64,000 nt of DNA from the NCBI GenBank assembly GCA_023634235.1, contig JAMKCF010000008.1, forward strand, positions 22,066,500 through 22,130,499, in the 5' to 3' direction. A program made the translations under genes and the position numbers. The DNA comes from Pisaster brevispinus (lineage: Eukaryota > Echinodermata > Asteroidea > Forcipulatida > Asteriidae). This document shows, in pieces, positions 1 through 12,139 of this stretch. How positions within the stretch are numbered: the stretch's first letter is position 1; every line of letters begins with the position of its first letter. The notes below the pieces were generated by a model. It saw only the letters and a program-made list of their open reading frames with translations, ran no database searches and was not told where the DNA came from.

Positions 1-144
1 TCAACAGCTAAAAAGCAAAACCATGTATAAATGGAATCATAGTCAAACATTGGGAAAATAAACCTTTAAACTACAACCTTTAAACAAATATAACCTTTAA
101 ACTCTTGTTGAACTACAGGAAGAAGATGTGCATGCCAGGAATTA

Positions 145-248
145 AGCCTGGTTCATACTTCCAAATGTTTGCGTCACAACTCTGTTTTCGCTGTGAATGT
201 TTTGCAAGAGCACAGCTCAACTCTTGAGAAAGTATGAGCCGGGCTTTT
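145..248. repeat. short MITE with ~18-bp inverted termini
   Basis: The left end reads AAGCCTGGTTCATACTTCC and the right end, on the other strand, reads AAAAGCCCGGCTCATACTTT, so the ~100-bp unit is a non-autonomous inverted-repeat element. Related sequence (AAAGCCCGGTTCATACTTC) recurs near 16,276, 16,672, 18,659 and 19,045. There is no coding capacity. The rest of the first 900 bases shows nothing I recognise. Confidence 0.6.
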
Positions 249-913
249 CATAGAGGCCACAAAGCGCGAGGCCTTCAGTGTTGCCCTGGTCTTGGCCTTG
301 ATGCCTAAAAATTTCCAATAGACTTTAATATTGTTGGGAATGCCCTTTGCAAACTGAAAATTGCCGTGCTCATTTCAAGGTAGAATTCCAGAGCTTGATT
401 TCACCATAGAGAAAGTCCTTCCGTGGTCCTTTCTCTATGATTTCACAAATTACTTAGATTCATCTTAAGATGTTTTGACAAGAATTACAGTAAAGTGATT
501 TGTTTTACGACACTTTGCTTGGCAACTGAGATTGATACACAGTTAAGATCAATCTTAGCTTATTGTGAAACCTGCTCCAGGCCTTGATGTGTCACCCTAA
601 CAGTTTATATGCTATAACAACTGAATATATTTATATACAGTATAGTCTATATATAGTCTGACATATTATAACCAATTAAAATTACACTGTTGATTTGTCA
701 AAATGTTGTCAAATGGCTACAAAAGAAATTGTGTCTTGCTAAAAGCAACTGAAAAAGTACTGGTGAACATATGAGCTCAAACTCCTCGGTAAAGTTTAAA
801 CTTCATACTTTTTGGACAATTGTAGTCACAAAACAGTTCTTAAGAATATATTACACAAGTTGTATACAAAGGTGTGTGTCAATCAATATGACTAGTGCTG
901 GAGGGCTCCCCCT

Positions 914-914
<1 letters not shown>

Positions 915-957
<43 letters not shown>

Positions 958-1095
958 TGTGCCTCGGACTCGGGCAACATGGACTCGCCTACAGCACTGA
1001 ATACTGCAAAAAAAGTAGTCAATAGTTGTTAATGTTTTCGGTTCCAATGATGGGTAGACAACCCCCTCTCCCCACCCCCCACCCCCCCCCCCCCC
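915..1095. repeat. 40-base poly-G run followed by C-rich run
   Basis: A run of 40 consecutive G (915-954) is followed by a C-rich stretch (1,062-1,095) with a 14-C run. Glycine or proline ORFs crossing the runs are artefacts. The exact length is likely to be unreliable in any assembly. Confidence 0.9.
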
Positions 1096-1224
1096 GACAC
1101 ACAAGTGTGTAAACACCTGCAACCGGCAACCTCCTGTTGTCCCTCTTTAGTTTTATACACACTTTCCAACTGGGGATCTTTACCCAAGCAGGAACCCAAT
1201 TGTCCTCTTTTGTTATAGGTCCCC

Positions 1225-1612
1225 ATGCTCAAAATTAACACTAGAACGCAGGCCCCAGGCCAGTGATTTTAGCTTTGTGGGACAGTAAATTAAAGACTTG
1301 TGTTTTTCAATTGAATAATTGATACTACACAGTGGATTGTCTTCTTTTTTTAAAAGTAATGTTCAAATGTTGACTTTGAGGCTGATAAATATGTTTCACT
1401 GCTGTTGAGTATTGAAAATTACTTACCTAGATAAAAAGACAAATGAGATAAATTTTCTCTCAGTGTCTGTACAAATAAAACAGTTTAAACTGTGAAAATA
1501 ACTTTTTTTCTCGTTTTTGTTCTGGTCTTGTAAACAAATTTCTAGTCCAGTAAAAGTTTTGAGGTACAAGCACCCGCAGTGTTTAGGATTTTCTTCTCAA
1601 ACTCAAGCCCTG
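1225..1612 (+). repeat. interspersed repeat, GGGCTCGAA-type MITE family (diverged copy)
   Basis: It contains the family landmarks in order: a GCAGGCC..AGGCCAGTGATTTTAG segment, a GTTGACTTTGAGGCTGATAAATAT segment split by changes, a CTGGTCTTGTAA..CCAGTAAAAGTTTTGAG segment and a terminal CTCAAGCCCTGG. The best preserved member lies at 35,945-36,289. Other members are at 12.5, 24.1 and 47.7 kb. Confidence 0.55.
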
Positions 1613-1989
1613 GTTCCTGGTTTGATTGTGAATACCTACCCACACACACACACACAAGCCTGCTACTTTGTTCTTGAGGGCAACACAGTTCTTCCTCTGT
1701 CAAAAAGGGCACCTCTATGAGAAAAATGAACAATTTGTTCAAGAACATTTCAAGATCCACCGAGGCAAAAACCAGGGCATGGAGGTAATCACCCTTCAAT
1801 TGTAACTGAATACTTCTTTCATAACTGGGCATTTACCACTTGCCAAGTGCCCAATTTCACGGTGCCTCTTTCTACAGAAATCCATGCTTACAGTGCTTAA
1901 AGATGGGCCATTTGTTAACAAGCAAACAGTTCTGTGGTAAAGCAGAGTTACGAAATTGGGTCCTGTTGTTAATGGAATGGTCGAATCAT

Positions 1990-2381
1990 ATTAACCCATG
2001 AATTGACCCCTTACACCAATGTCACTCATGGTTACTGTTGGCCATGCTCACATTTTGGGAGTCAAAATGGAAGTAAAAATTTAAGGTAAGCATGTAAACG
2101 CCGTCGCCTGGGCCAAATTTCATAGAGCTGCTTAAGTGCAAAAAGTAGCTAAGAACAATAACATCATGCTTTCAAGAATAAGGTGACCAGCCAAAATAGC
2201 ATTCCACATGTACCATTTATGACTGGTATCCTGCTTCTTTTTGCTTAGCAGAAAATCAAGCAGCTTTATTAAATTTGGCCCTGGAATTGGCACTACACTA
2301 TACACTGTAGAACACAAGGACATTGACACCCAGAATGGAGCAACCAAGATGATTGTGATAATGACATCAGGTGAATTGGTT
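1990..2381. mobile_element. nested MITEs: outer AATTGACCCC element interrupted by GGGCCAAATTTCAT element
   Basis: The outer element (GAATTGACCCCTTACACC at the left, ATCAGGTGAATTGG at the right) has an uninterrupted relative at 10,965-11,150. Inside it, from about 2,109 to 2,285, sits a second inverted-repeat element whose ends are GGGCCAAATTTCATAGAGC and GCTTTATTAAATTTGGCCC. The uninterrupted relative shows that the inner element was inserted later. Confidence 0.6.
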
Positions 2382-2620
2382 TAGTGGTGTTTAAACCAAG
2401 TGTGGTCATCCCTAGTTAGTTTACTCTCGTTGGTAAACTGAAACCGTCCCACTCGACATGGTTTAGTGGTGTTAAACCATGTGTGATCATCCCTTGTTAG
2501 TTTACTCTCGATGGTAAACTGAAACCATCCAACGTTACATGGTTTAGTGGTGTTAAACCATGTGTGTGTGATCGTCCCTAGTTAGTTTACACAAGCTGAC
2601 CTAGGCAAGGTTAGTTTTTA
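2377..2620 (+). repeat. ~81-bp tandem repeat, three units
   Basis: GGTTTAGTGGTG recurs at about 2,378, 2,460 and 2,541. Each time it is followed by a TTAAACCA..TGTG segment and a TAGTTAGTTTAC segment, so the period is about 81 bp. No coding signal is seen. Confidence 0.75.
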
Positions 2621-2813
2621 ACAACCTGTCCAACAGGACAGCAACAACACTTTAATTTGTTATGGTGTGACGTGGTTTAACTTACATTTCAGGTCAAAAA
2701 CAATGCAAACACAAACATTTTCCCCACCCCCGATCCTCTGTTTTGAAAAGTCCACACACAAAATTACACTCATTACTCTATTTAAATAATTTGGGTTTGA
2801 ACAAAGAAAAATT

Positions 2814-2885
2814 GACTGGAGCGGGACTTGAACCAACGACCTCCGGATTAACGTACCGGCGCTCTACCAACTGAGCTATCCAGCC
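2814..2885 (-). repeat. tRNA-Asn(GTT)-like SINE head (tRNA pseudogene)
   Basis: Read on the minus strand, 72 nt fold as a cloverleaf: a 7-bp acceptor stem (GGCTGGA with TCCAGTC, one G-T pair), a D-stem GCTC/GAGC, an anticodon stem CCGGT/TCCGG around the loop ACGTTAA (anticodon GTT), and a T-loop TTCAAGT. Position 33 is C instead of the near-universal U, and the anticodon and T stems each hold a mismatch. A diverged version sits at 16.1 kb, followed by the same AATTTTTCTTTG tail. It is therefore more likely a SINE head than a working tRNA gene. Confidence 0.6.
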
Positions 2886-2889
2886 CTAT

Positions 2890-4965
2890 GTTGGCGGTCT
2901 CCCTATTAGTCAATATCTTACTCTATTTAAAGTCTGTTAAAAACCTTTTTAAAAAACGATTAAAAACCATACGTGTTTTTCTGTATACTTTTTGTAAGTG
3001 TTGGGTGAAAGGATTCTGATTTGGTCAAAATAACAAGCCACTAGATTTAATACTTGTTCATACTGAGTACTCAAACAGGTTTAAATTCCATACCATTTAC
3101 ATTGGAAACCTTTTCTTCTAAGCTGAACTACTTCTTGGGAGGTATGTTCTTAACATTTTTTCTTCATGTCTGCCCCACACCCCTGCATAATCTTGTTAAT
3201 TAGTTTTAAAAATTGTGAATACGTCACTCGTTTTGCTTGATATGAATTTTTGAGTTGCAAGGTTACTCGTGCTCCCTGTTGTCAGTCTGCTGCCCCCCCT
3301 ATGGCTATCTCTTGACAGTCCATCTTTATGCCTGAGGTTCAGGCAAGGTGGTTCCCGGCTTTTCCTCTAACTGGTAGTACGGAGGCGGAACTGCGGGGTA
3401 TTGGTTCCCACATAAGGCAAGCTGGGGCGCCATGTTGGAGGGTGGAGCATCTCTTTGAGCTTACGCAAATTTAGTTCACAAATTAATCAATGCAGGTTCC
3501 CTTAGAAAAAATTAAGAGTATAGGGTCAGAACTTACGGATTTCCAATGCGACGTCCGTCACTATAAAGTTGTGCTGGTTGGGTCGTGCTGCCTCCATACA
3601 TGTGTACTATATACGGCCAGTATGCCGCATGCAGATTTTGATTTGCCCCAGTTGCAGTATCTACTGGGCAAAGGCTTTGACATCTGTAATCTGTGTCAAC
3701 TGACACACAAATCTACTGTCGGATGGTCAGTGGCTAGCAGTCCCTCTCACAACCTCTCACTCTTAGATTTTGGTTCACACTGAAACTCACATTTCATCTA
3801 CATACTGTAACTCCCTCGCTGGTTTTCACTCATTCTTTGTACTGAACCGCACCCCTCTTATATAATCTAACTCATTATTGGACTGTTTCCTTCTACACTA
3901 ATTATGCTACAATAAGGAGACAATTACAAACTAGGTTCTGCAGCCCAGATAGAACTGCTACTTTATTGTTACTTCCATCCTCTTAGTAATTCTAGGTTAA
4001 CCCCTATAAACTTTATACAGTACCTATCCAAAGAACTACACTATAGAACCAAAGTAAGTGCAGATATACAATGTACAACAAAAGAATGTGTTTTACCAAA
4101 AGTCACATGCAAACAAAGAGGTACATTGGAAGTCCATGGCCTGATCACATTCCACTAGGGAGTCAGAACTAGTTGGGAAAATATACAAATAAGGTTGCTC
4201 TATTTAGTTCAAAAGGTAAGATGTACTTTGGACTAACTCATTTTGTCCACGGGTAAGTGAAAATAAAAGCAAAATGTAATATGCATTGTGACAAAAACAA
4301 ACATCCTTGTCATTCAAAAATACAAGATGAAAATGACTGAACTAGTTATTCAATCATTCATTTTAACAGTATTTAATACAGGATTGTTAAGGATTAAAAA
4401 CATCATTGTTTAGTCTGAAAGCTTACTAAATATGTAAGAACCATTTTTGTATTGTTTTATATAACTCTGAAATGAAGTCATATTCCACAAAACTGTAACT
4501 GAAAACCTAAAATTAGTGACAATATTATGTTCACATGCTGAAATTTGTGCCTGAAGTTAGTGTTGATTATTATGGCACATCAAGATCAAAACTATATTTA
4601 CTATGGACTGTGCAAGTCTCACGCATATACAAACTTTGGGACCTGTTTAATGTGCAAAAGTTTGTTTCTTTTACGCATTAAGGCAACGTACGATGGGCCA
4701 AAGCAAGTTGTATGACATGTATGTTGGCCAAATTTTTCCCATCTGGCATATGGTGGAAGGTTTATTTGACCCGGAAAAATGTCGGAGCGCTCTCAAGTTA
4801 ATATCCACCGGAGCATTCCATGCTCATAAATTCCATTTTTCAGGGGTTATTGTCAAAAATTCATGGGACTGCTTAATGGGTAATCTGCTTTTACAACCCA
4901 TTAAAATCATACATTTCATTGAGCACCAGATGCACAGAATTCTGTGGTAAAGAAGTTTCAAAAAA
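2890..4965. other. non-coding stretch, nothing recognised
   Basis: About 2.1 kb of AT-rich sequence with scattered short ORFs (3,490-3,783 and 4,693-4,950) that show no family signature, no flanking splice pattern and no repeat partner that I can see. Confidence 0.5.
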
Positions 4966-4969
4966 TAAG

Positions 4970-7900
4970 ACCAAGACTTATGAACACAAAAATTTCAAAA
5001 ATTTGGGAACCAAATCTTGAAATTTTGACCATGCTGGCATGGTTTATTTTGTTGGTTCTTCGTACCCAAAACTAAACTTACAAAATTCTGATATATCTCA
5101 AAATATGCATTGTTTTTCCAGTATGCACCAGATAACTGTCTTCAGGATCTGTTCTGTATCATTTGGAATCAAAAAATGGCCAAAAACATTTCAAACCGAA
5201 ATTTTGAAATTTTGACCATGCCGGTATGGTTGATTTTTGGGTTCTTCGGACCCAAAACTATACTCACAAAATTCCTGAAATATCTCAAACTAAGCATTTT
5301 TTCCAGTCTGCACCAGTAAACTGACTTCAGGAGTCTGTGCTCTATCATTTGAAACCATAAAATTGCAAAAAAAATTTACCAAAAATCTTGATGATTTTGG
5401 GGGTTTTGGGATCCATAACTAAACTCACAAAATTCTCAATATCTGAAAAATTATGTATCATTTTAATATAGTCTGCACCAGTAACTTGTCTTCAGGAGTC
5501 CGTTCTTTATCATTTAAAACCATAAAATTGCCAAACAAAATTTGACCCAAAATCTTGAAACTTTGACCATGCCGGCATGGTCGGTTTTTTGGTTTTTCGG
5601 ACCCATAACTAAACTCACAAAATTCTCATTATCTGACAAACTATGCATCATTTTTCCAGATTGCACCAGTAAACGGTCTTCAGGAGTCCGTGCTCTATCA
5701 CTTGAAACCATAAAATTGCCAAAAGATTTTTGACCCAAAATCTTGAAATTGTGACCATGCCGGCATGGTCGATTTTGTGGTTTTTCGGACCCATAACTAA
5801 ACTCACAAAATTCCTGATACATCTCATACTTTGAGTTATTTTTCCAGTCTGCACCAGTAAACTGTCTTCAGGAGTCCGTGATCAATCATTTGAAACAATA
5901 AAATTGCCAAAAAATTGTCAACCCAAATCTTGAAATTTTGACCATGCCGGCATGGTCGGTTTTTTGGTTTTTCGGACCCATAACTAAACTCACAAAATTC
6001 TCATTATCTGACAAACTATGCATCATTTTTCCAGATTGCACCAGTAAACGGTCTTCAGGAGTCCGTGCTCTATCACTTGAAACCATAAAATTGCCAAAAG
6101 ATTTTTGACCCAAAATCTTGAAATTGTGACCATGCCGGCATGGTCGATTTTTTGGTTATTCGGACCGATAACTAAACTCACAAAATTCCTGATACATCTC
6201 ATACTTTGAGTTATTTTTCCAGTCTGCACCAGTAAACGGTCTTCAGGAATCAGTGCTCTATCATTTGAAACTATAAAACTGCCAAAAGATTTTTGACCCA
6301 AAATCTTGAAATTTTGACCATGCCTGCATGGTCGATTTTTTGGTTTTTCAGACCCATAACTAAACTCACAAATTTCTCATCATCTAACAAACTATGCATC
6401 ATTTTTATAGTCTGCACCAGTAAACTGTCTTCAGGAGTCTGTGCTCTATCATTTGAAACCATAAAATTGCCAAAAGATTTTTGACCCAAAATCTTGAAAT
6501 TGTGACCATGCTGGCATGGTCGATTTTTTGGTTTTTCGGACCCATAACTAAACTCACAGAATTCCTGATACATCTCATACTTTGAGTTATTTTTCCAGTC
6601 TGCACAGGTAAACTGTCTTCAGGAGTCCGTTCTATATCATTTAAAACCACAAAATTGCCAAAAAATTGTCAACCCAAATTTCGACCATGCCGGCATGGTC
6701 GATTTTTTGGTTTTTCGGACCCATAACTAACTCACAAATTTCTCAATATCTGACAAACTATGCATCTATTTTATAGTCTGCACCAGTAAACTGTCTTCTG
6801 GAGTCTGTGCTCTATCATTTTAAACCATAAAATTGCCAAACAAAATTTGACCCAAAAACTTGAAATTTTGACCATGCCAGCATGGTCTATTTTTTGGTTT
6901 TTCGGACCCATAACTAAACTCACAAAATTCTCATTATCTGACAAACTATGCATCATTTTTCCAGATTGCACCAGTAAACGGTCTTCAGGAGTCCTTGCTC
7001 TATCATTTGAAACCATAAAATTGCCAAAAGATTTTTGACCCAAAATCTTGAAATTTTGACCATGCCGGTATGGTCACTTTTTTTGGTTTTTCGGACCCAT
7101 AACTATAAACTTTCAAAATTCCTGATACATCTAATACTATAAATTATTTTTCCAGTCTGAACCAGTAAACTGTCTTCAGAAGTCTGTTCTATATCATTTA
7201 AAATCATAAAAATTGACCCAAATCTTGAAATTTTGACCATGCAGGCATGGTCGATTTTTCGGACCCATAACTAAACTCACAAAATTCTCGATACATCCCA
7301 TTCTATGATTTATTTTTCCAGTCTGCACCAGTAACCTGTCTTCAGGAGTCCGTTCTGTATCATTTGAAACCATGAAATTGCCCAAAGTTTTTTGAACCAA
7401 AATCTTGAAATTTTGACCATGCCGGCATGGTCGATTTTTTTGTTTTTCGGACGCAAAACTTAACTCACAAAATTCCCGATACATCCCATTCTATGATTTA
7501 TTTTTCCAGTCTGCACCAGTAACCTGTCTTCAGGAGTCCGTTCTGTATCATTTGAAACTATAAAATTGCCAAAAAAATTTCGACCCAAATCTAGGAATTT
7601 GAACCATGCAGGCATGGTCGATTTTTTGGTTTTTCGGACCTATATCTAAACTTACAAAATTGCTGATTCATCTCAAACTATGAATTATTTTTACAATCTT
7701 GAAATTTTGACCATCGCCGGTATTGTCAATATTTTTGTTCTTCGGACCCAAAACTTAACTCACAAAATTCCTGGTTCATCTCATTTCATGAAGTATTTTT
7801 CCAGTCTGCACCAGTAAACTGTCTTCAGGAGTCAATTCTGTATCATTTGAAACCATAAAATTACAATTGTTGACCCAAAATCTTGAAATTTTGACCAGGC

Positions 7901-9680
7901 CGACATGGTTGATTTTTTGGTTTTTCGGACCCACAACTAAATTCAAAAATTTTTAATTATCTGACAAACTATGCATCATTTTTCCAGTCTGTACCAGTAA
8001 ACTGTCTTCTGGAGTCTGTGCTCTACCATTTGAAACCATAAAATTGCCAAAAGATTTTTGACCAAAAATCTTGATGCATTTTAGGGTTTTGGGACCCATA
8101 ACTCACAAAATTCTCAATATCTGAAAAATTATGCATCATTTTAATAGTCTGCACCAGTAAATTGTCTTCAGGAGTCTATTCTGTATCATTTAAAACCAGA
8201 AAATTGCCAAAAAATCTTCAACCCAAATCTTGAAATTTTGACCATGTTGGTATTGTCGATATTTTTGTTCTTCGGACCCAAAACTTAACTCACAAAATTC
8301 CCGATACATCCCATTCTATGATTAATTTTTCCAGTCTGCACCAGTAACCTGTCTTCAGGAGTCCGTTCTGTATCATTTGAAACTATAAAATTGCCAAAGA
8401 AATTTCAACCCAAACCTAGAAATTTGAACCATGCCGGCATGGTCGATTTTTTGGTTTTTCGGACCCATAACTAAACTCACAAACTTCCTGATACATCTCA
8501 AACTATGAATTATTTTTACAATCTTGAAATTTTGACCATCGCCGGTATTGTCAATATTTTTGTTCTTCGGACCCAAAACTTAACTCACACAATTCCCGAT
8601 ACATCTCATTCCATGAAGTATTTTTCCAGTCTGCACCAGAAAACTGTCTTCAGGAGTCTATTCTGTATCATTTGAAACGATAAAATTACAAATTGTTGAC
8701 CCAAAATCTTGAAATTTTGACCAGGCCGGCATGGTTGATTTTTTGGTTTTTCGGACCCACAACTAAATTCAAAATTTTTTCGTTATCTGACAAACTATGC
8801 ATCATTTTTCCAGTCTGTACCAGTAAACTGTCTTCTGGAGTCCGTTCTCTATCATTTGAAACCATAAAATTGCCAAAAGATTTTTGACCAAAAATCTTGA
8901 TGATTTTTAGGGTTTTGGGACCCATAACTAAACTCACAAAATTCCCGATACATCCCATTCTATGATTAATTTTTCCAGTCCGCACCAGTAACCTGTCTTC
9001 AGGAGTCCGTCTGTATCATTTGAAACTATAAAATTGCCAAAGAAATTTCAACCCAAACCTAGAAATTTGAACCATGCCGGCATGGTTGATTTTTTGGTTT
9101 TTCGGACCCATAACTAAACTCACAAAATTCCTGATACATCTCAAACTATGAATTATTTTTACAATCTTGAAATTTTGACCATCGCCGGTATTGTCAATAA
9201 AAACTTAACTCACACAATTCCCGGTACATCTCATTCCATGAAGTATTTTTCCAGTCTGCACCAGTAAACTGTCTTCAGGAGTCCGTCTGTATCATTTGAA
9301 ACTATAAAATTGGCAAAAAAATTTCGACTCAAATCTAGAAATTTGAACCATGCCGGCATGGTCGATTTTTTGGTTTTTCGGACCCATAACTAAACTCACA
9401 AAATTCCTGATACATCTCAAAGTATGAGTTATTTTTACAATCTTGAAATTTTGACCATCGCCGGTATTGTCAATATTTTTGTTTTTCGGACCCAAAACTT
9501 AACTCACACAATTCCCGGTACATCTCATTCCATGAAGTATTTTTCCAGTCTGCACCAGTAAACTGTCTTCAGGAGTCCGTTCTGTATCATTTGAAACCAT
9601 AAAATTGCAAAAAAAATTTGGCCCAAATCTTGGAATTTTGACCATGCCGGTAATGTCGATATTTTGTTGTTCTTCGGACC
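4970..9680 (+). repeat. satellite array, ~187-bp monomer with central GACCATGCCGGCATGGTC palindrome
   Basis: About 28 recognisable monomers in the same direction. Each holds TCTTGAAATTTTGACC, the 18-bp palindrome GACCATGCCGGCATGGTC (or a 1-3 base variant), a GGTTTTTCGGACCCATAACT box, CTCACAAAATTC, TTTTTCCAGTCTGCACC and GTCTTCAGGAGTCCG. Palindrome centres step by about 187 bp in the first half (about 5,574, 5,762, 5,948, 6,136, 6,324). After 7.6 kb, short ~108-bp steps alternate with longer ones, so a higher-order repeat has formed. Short ORFs on both strands are by-products of the repeat. Confidence 0.92.
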
Positions 9681-9689
9681 AGGGTCACA

Positions 9690-10015
9690 GTGGTGAGAGG
9701 TGAGTGCTTCATGCACACGCCACCCATGCCATCCAAAGTCATACACATTAAATCAATACGCAAGTTGGAACACAGGGCCCTTTCAATTCTCACAAGATTT
9801 GGGGATGCAAAAGCAAAGGCCCTTAGTTCTGGCAACAAGTACTTTCAGGACCCCTTGGAAAGACAACTGAAGTGATATTTGGAATGAGTATAGACACACT
9901 AGTTCATTTGGGGTAAATTGGAGCAAATCCATTAAAGATCAACTTGAACAAAATTAACATTGTTGTTCTGTTGTCACAGAAAGATAAAACAAAAGATTAT
10001 ATTTTTACCTGCTTC
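9690..10015. other. transition out of the satellite, no recognised gene
   Basis: Unique-looking sequence follows the last satellite unit. A 61-codon plus ORF and an overlapping minus ORF exist, but neither has a recognisable family. Confidence 0.35.
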
Positions 10016-10018
10016 CTG

Positions 10019-10109
10019 ATTAAGCCAGCCATGAACTTCTTGATGGGTTTGATGAACTGAGCCTCCGATATGAGAGCTGTCTCCACATCTGCTCTGTCAT
10101 CTTGACATC
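10019..10109 (-). CDS. candidate internal exon, unknown protein
   Basis: Seen: a 91-bp segment flanked on the minus strand by a pyrimidine-rich acceptor (CCCCTTCAG) and a donor (GTAAAAAT). The open frame contains the peptide SEAQFIKPIKKFMAGLIRKQ, which looks like amphipathic helix. I do not recognise the family. The exon-like segment at 11,874-12,139 lies upstream on the same strand, but its end phase does not fit this frame, so joining them is uncertain. It is not the next part of CTR9, which lies just upstream on the same strand. Confidence 0.3.
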
Positions 10110-10204
10110 CTGAAGGGGAAAAAGACCTCTTGAAAATATAAATCTTTCTAGCTTCCAACCAACAATCTGGCTGAGCATCAATGTCAACTTTTAAGCTTAT
10201 TGCA

Positions 10205-10490
10205 GACGCGAAGCTGCCAATATTTGCATGTTGCAATCAGGGAGATTTTGTACAAGAATCAAAGAGATATTTGGAATTACATTCAACATAATAGGGACAA
10301 AGTTTTTTAATGATCAGGGAGAATTTCAAAAATGTTCATCACAACATAGAAAGATTGGTTTATTTTCAGGGAACTTCCTGCAGAGTCATGGAGAGTCGAC
10401 AGCTTTTAAAGATGCTCAGGAACAGATTTCATGGTGTCACTTTAACACAAATTTGTGCCCTTACAGTGCACTGTAAAATGCTTATTTCTT
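10205..10490 (+). repeat. interspersed repeat shared with 47,350-47,560
   Basis: Both places carry the same series of words: AAGCTGCCAA..TTTTC/GCAT, CAGGGAGATTTTGTAC or its variant, ACATAGAAAGATTGGTTTAT or its variant, and a GGGAACTTCC..CAGAG segment. The two copies are diverged and have indels. The element type is unknown. Confidence 0.45.
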
Positions 10491-10939
10491 TTGGCTGAGA
10501 GGAGTGCCATTAGCCCTTTTGAGATATGGCAGTCATTTTACGAGTGTACTGTTTTGTTTGGGTGTAAGCAGACAGATCCATCCAAACCAAATGGTGCCCT
10601 AGTAAGGTGTCCACCATATCTCTAAAAAGCTTATGATTTACAATTAGACCAGAGGCCAGAGCGCACAGTAAACTGGTGTGGTCATGCCATGGGCAGTGCT
10701 GGTCTTTCAGCTACAGCGATTGCAGGTTTCCAGTGCATACAAGGAGAAGACCAGGTTGCCCTCAAAACAGTTGGGTCAACAACTTGACACAGCGGAGTGA
10801 TCTTTCAGTTGCTGAACTAAAAGGACGCTGGGCTGCGCAGAATTGAAATAAAAAACTATCAACAGAGCTAATTCACAGAAGTGGGCGCCTACAGGCCAGA
10901 CAACAACTCTTGGCAGTGTGATGTGATGAGAGACAAAGG

Positions 10940-11165
10940 ACGAACCCTGTAAACATTCTCTACTGACCCCTTGCACCAATGTCACCTGCAGCTACTGTCG
11001 GCCATGCTCACCATTTTGGGAGTCAAAATGCACGTCCAAATTGTAGTAAGTGTGCCTTAAATGCACACTACACTGTATAAACATACAGGGACTCCCAAAA
11101 TGACACAAGCAAGATGATTATTATGACGTCTGGTGAATTGGGTCAATTTGACTGTCTGTAAAATA
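10940..11165. mobile_element. MITE, uninterrupted relative of the 2.0-2.4 kb element
   Basis: It shares CTGACCCCTTGCACCAATG, the CATTTTGGGAGTCAAAATG box and the right end GACGTCTGGTGAATTGGGT with the interrupted copy at 1,990-2,381. Its TTGGGAGTCA / TGACTCCCAA words are inverted, as expected of a hairpin element. A GAAA microsatellite follows at 11,524-11,548. Confidence 0.5.
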
Positions 11166-11873
11166 CCACTAAAACTAAGGGTGACAGAGAGGGCTACGGA
11201 AAAAATAATGAAAGGAGTAACAATGAAAGACAGGGTGACAAATGAGGACATAAGAATGAAATCAAGAGTGCAGAATATTATTAAGACCATTAAATAAAAG
11301 AAGTGGAGAGGGGCAGGTCACCAAACAAGGAGGTATGACAACAGCTGGACATGCTAAACAACCAAATGGACTCCAGAAACCAAACCTGAAAAAGAGGGGG
11401 ATAAAAACAGAAGATGGAGGGATGAACTAGAAACATGTAAGGGCATCGCATGTCAACAGACGCTCAGGATAGAGTGACATGGAGAATTGGTGAAGAGGCT
11501 TTCCTCCTGCAGTGAAATAGGCTAGAAAGAAAGAAAGAAAGAAAAGAAAACACCACTGCGTAGCTCAAGAGTAGCTAAACATTTTTCTTTTGTTGGTGTG
11601 TTTTTGTTTTGTTGGTGTGTTTTTATTGAAGAAGGGGGGAGGGGAGGGCTGAATTGCTCGCCATCAAATTGCTGTGATGAAGAAGCCATTTTTTTTATCA
11701 ACCAATATTCTTTAAACTCTGAATTTTGTTTCTGGTAACCAAACAGTTCAAAAACAGTTACACTAATACAAAAGTAACTGTAAGCACACAGACTTAATTG
11801 CGTGGTTGCAGGCCTCCTTTTTAGGAAGGGGTCTTCCACTTTTTAGTAAAGTTCTTTACATTCAAATCTTTAC

Positions 11874-12139
11874 CTGCAAGCCTTTAGCTTCTTGGATCAC
11901 GTCCACTTTCTGCCACTGTGTCGGCACTACCAACTGCTCCATCTTGAGTACAAACTCAGCAATGCTGGCCTCAACCTTGGCAAAGGCTACGCTGATCAAC
12001 GCCAGAAGGACCTGCCCCTGGGTGTTTGGTGTCTGACCTGTCTCTGCGGGGTCGGTGGTCGGTGGATTCGCAGGAGGGTGCTGTACTTGGTCCGCAGGGC
12101 ATCTACGATGTTGGCCGAGACCAAATCACCCAGGGGGAG
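11874..12139 (-). CDS. candidate exon(s) of an unidentified protein, apparently frameshifted
   Basis: On the minus strand one frame reads NLYLPLGDLVSANIVDALRT and continues for about ten residues. A second frame takes over and reads QVLLALISVAFAKVEASIAE, then KMEQLVVPTQWQKVDVIQEA, ending at a donor (TTGCAG then GTAAAG). The composition is protein-like and helical. The change of frame and the lack of a clear acceptor at the upstream edge suggest a pseudogene exon or a missed short intron. The plus strand also has an 83-codon ORF here; I favour the minus strand because of the donor. The family is not recognised. Confidence 0.35.

Noticed and set aside
892..1122. Proline- and glycine-rich ORFs around 0.9-1.1 kb
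   Set aside because: They are translations of the 40-G and C-rich homopolymers.
2340..2620. The ~81-bp tandem repeat, and the minisatellite, as a CRISPR array
   Set aside because: The units are contiguous without unique spacers, and the DNA is eukaryotic.
2814..2885. Functional tRNA-Asn gene
   Set aside because: C at position 33, stem mismatches and SINE relatives with the same tail point to a SINE head.
5514..9495. Repeated ~60-100 codon ORFs (LVMGPKNQKIDHAGM type) as a gene family
   Set aside because: They occur on both strands and track the satellite monomer exactly; differences are as frequent at all codon positions.
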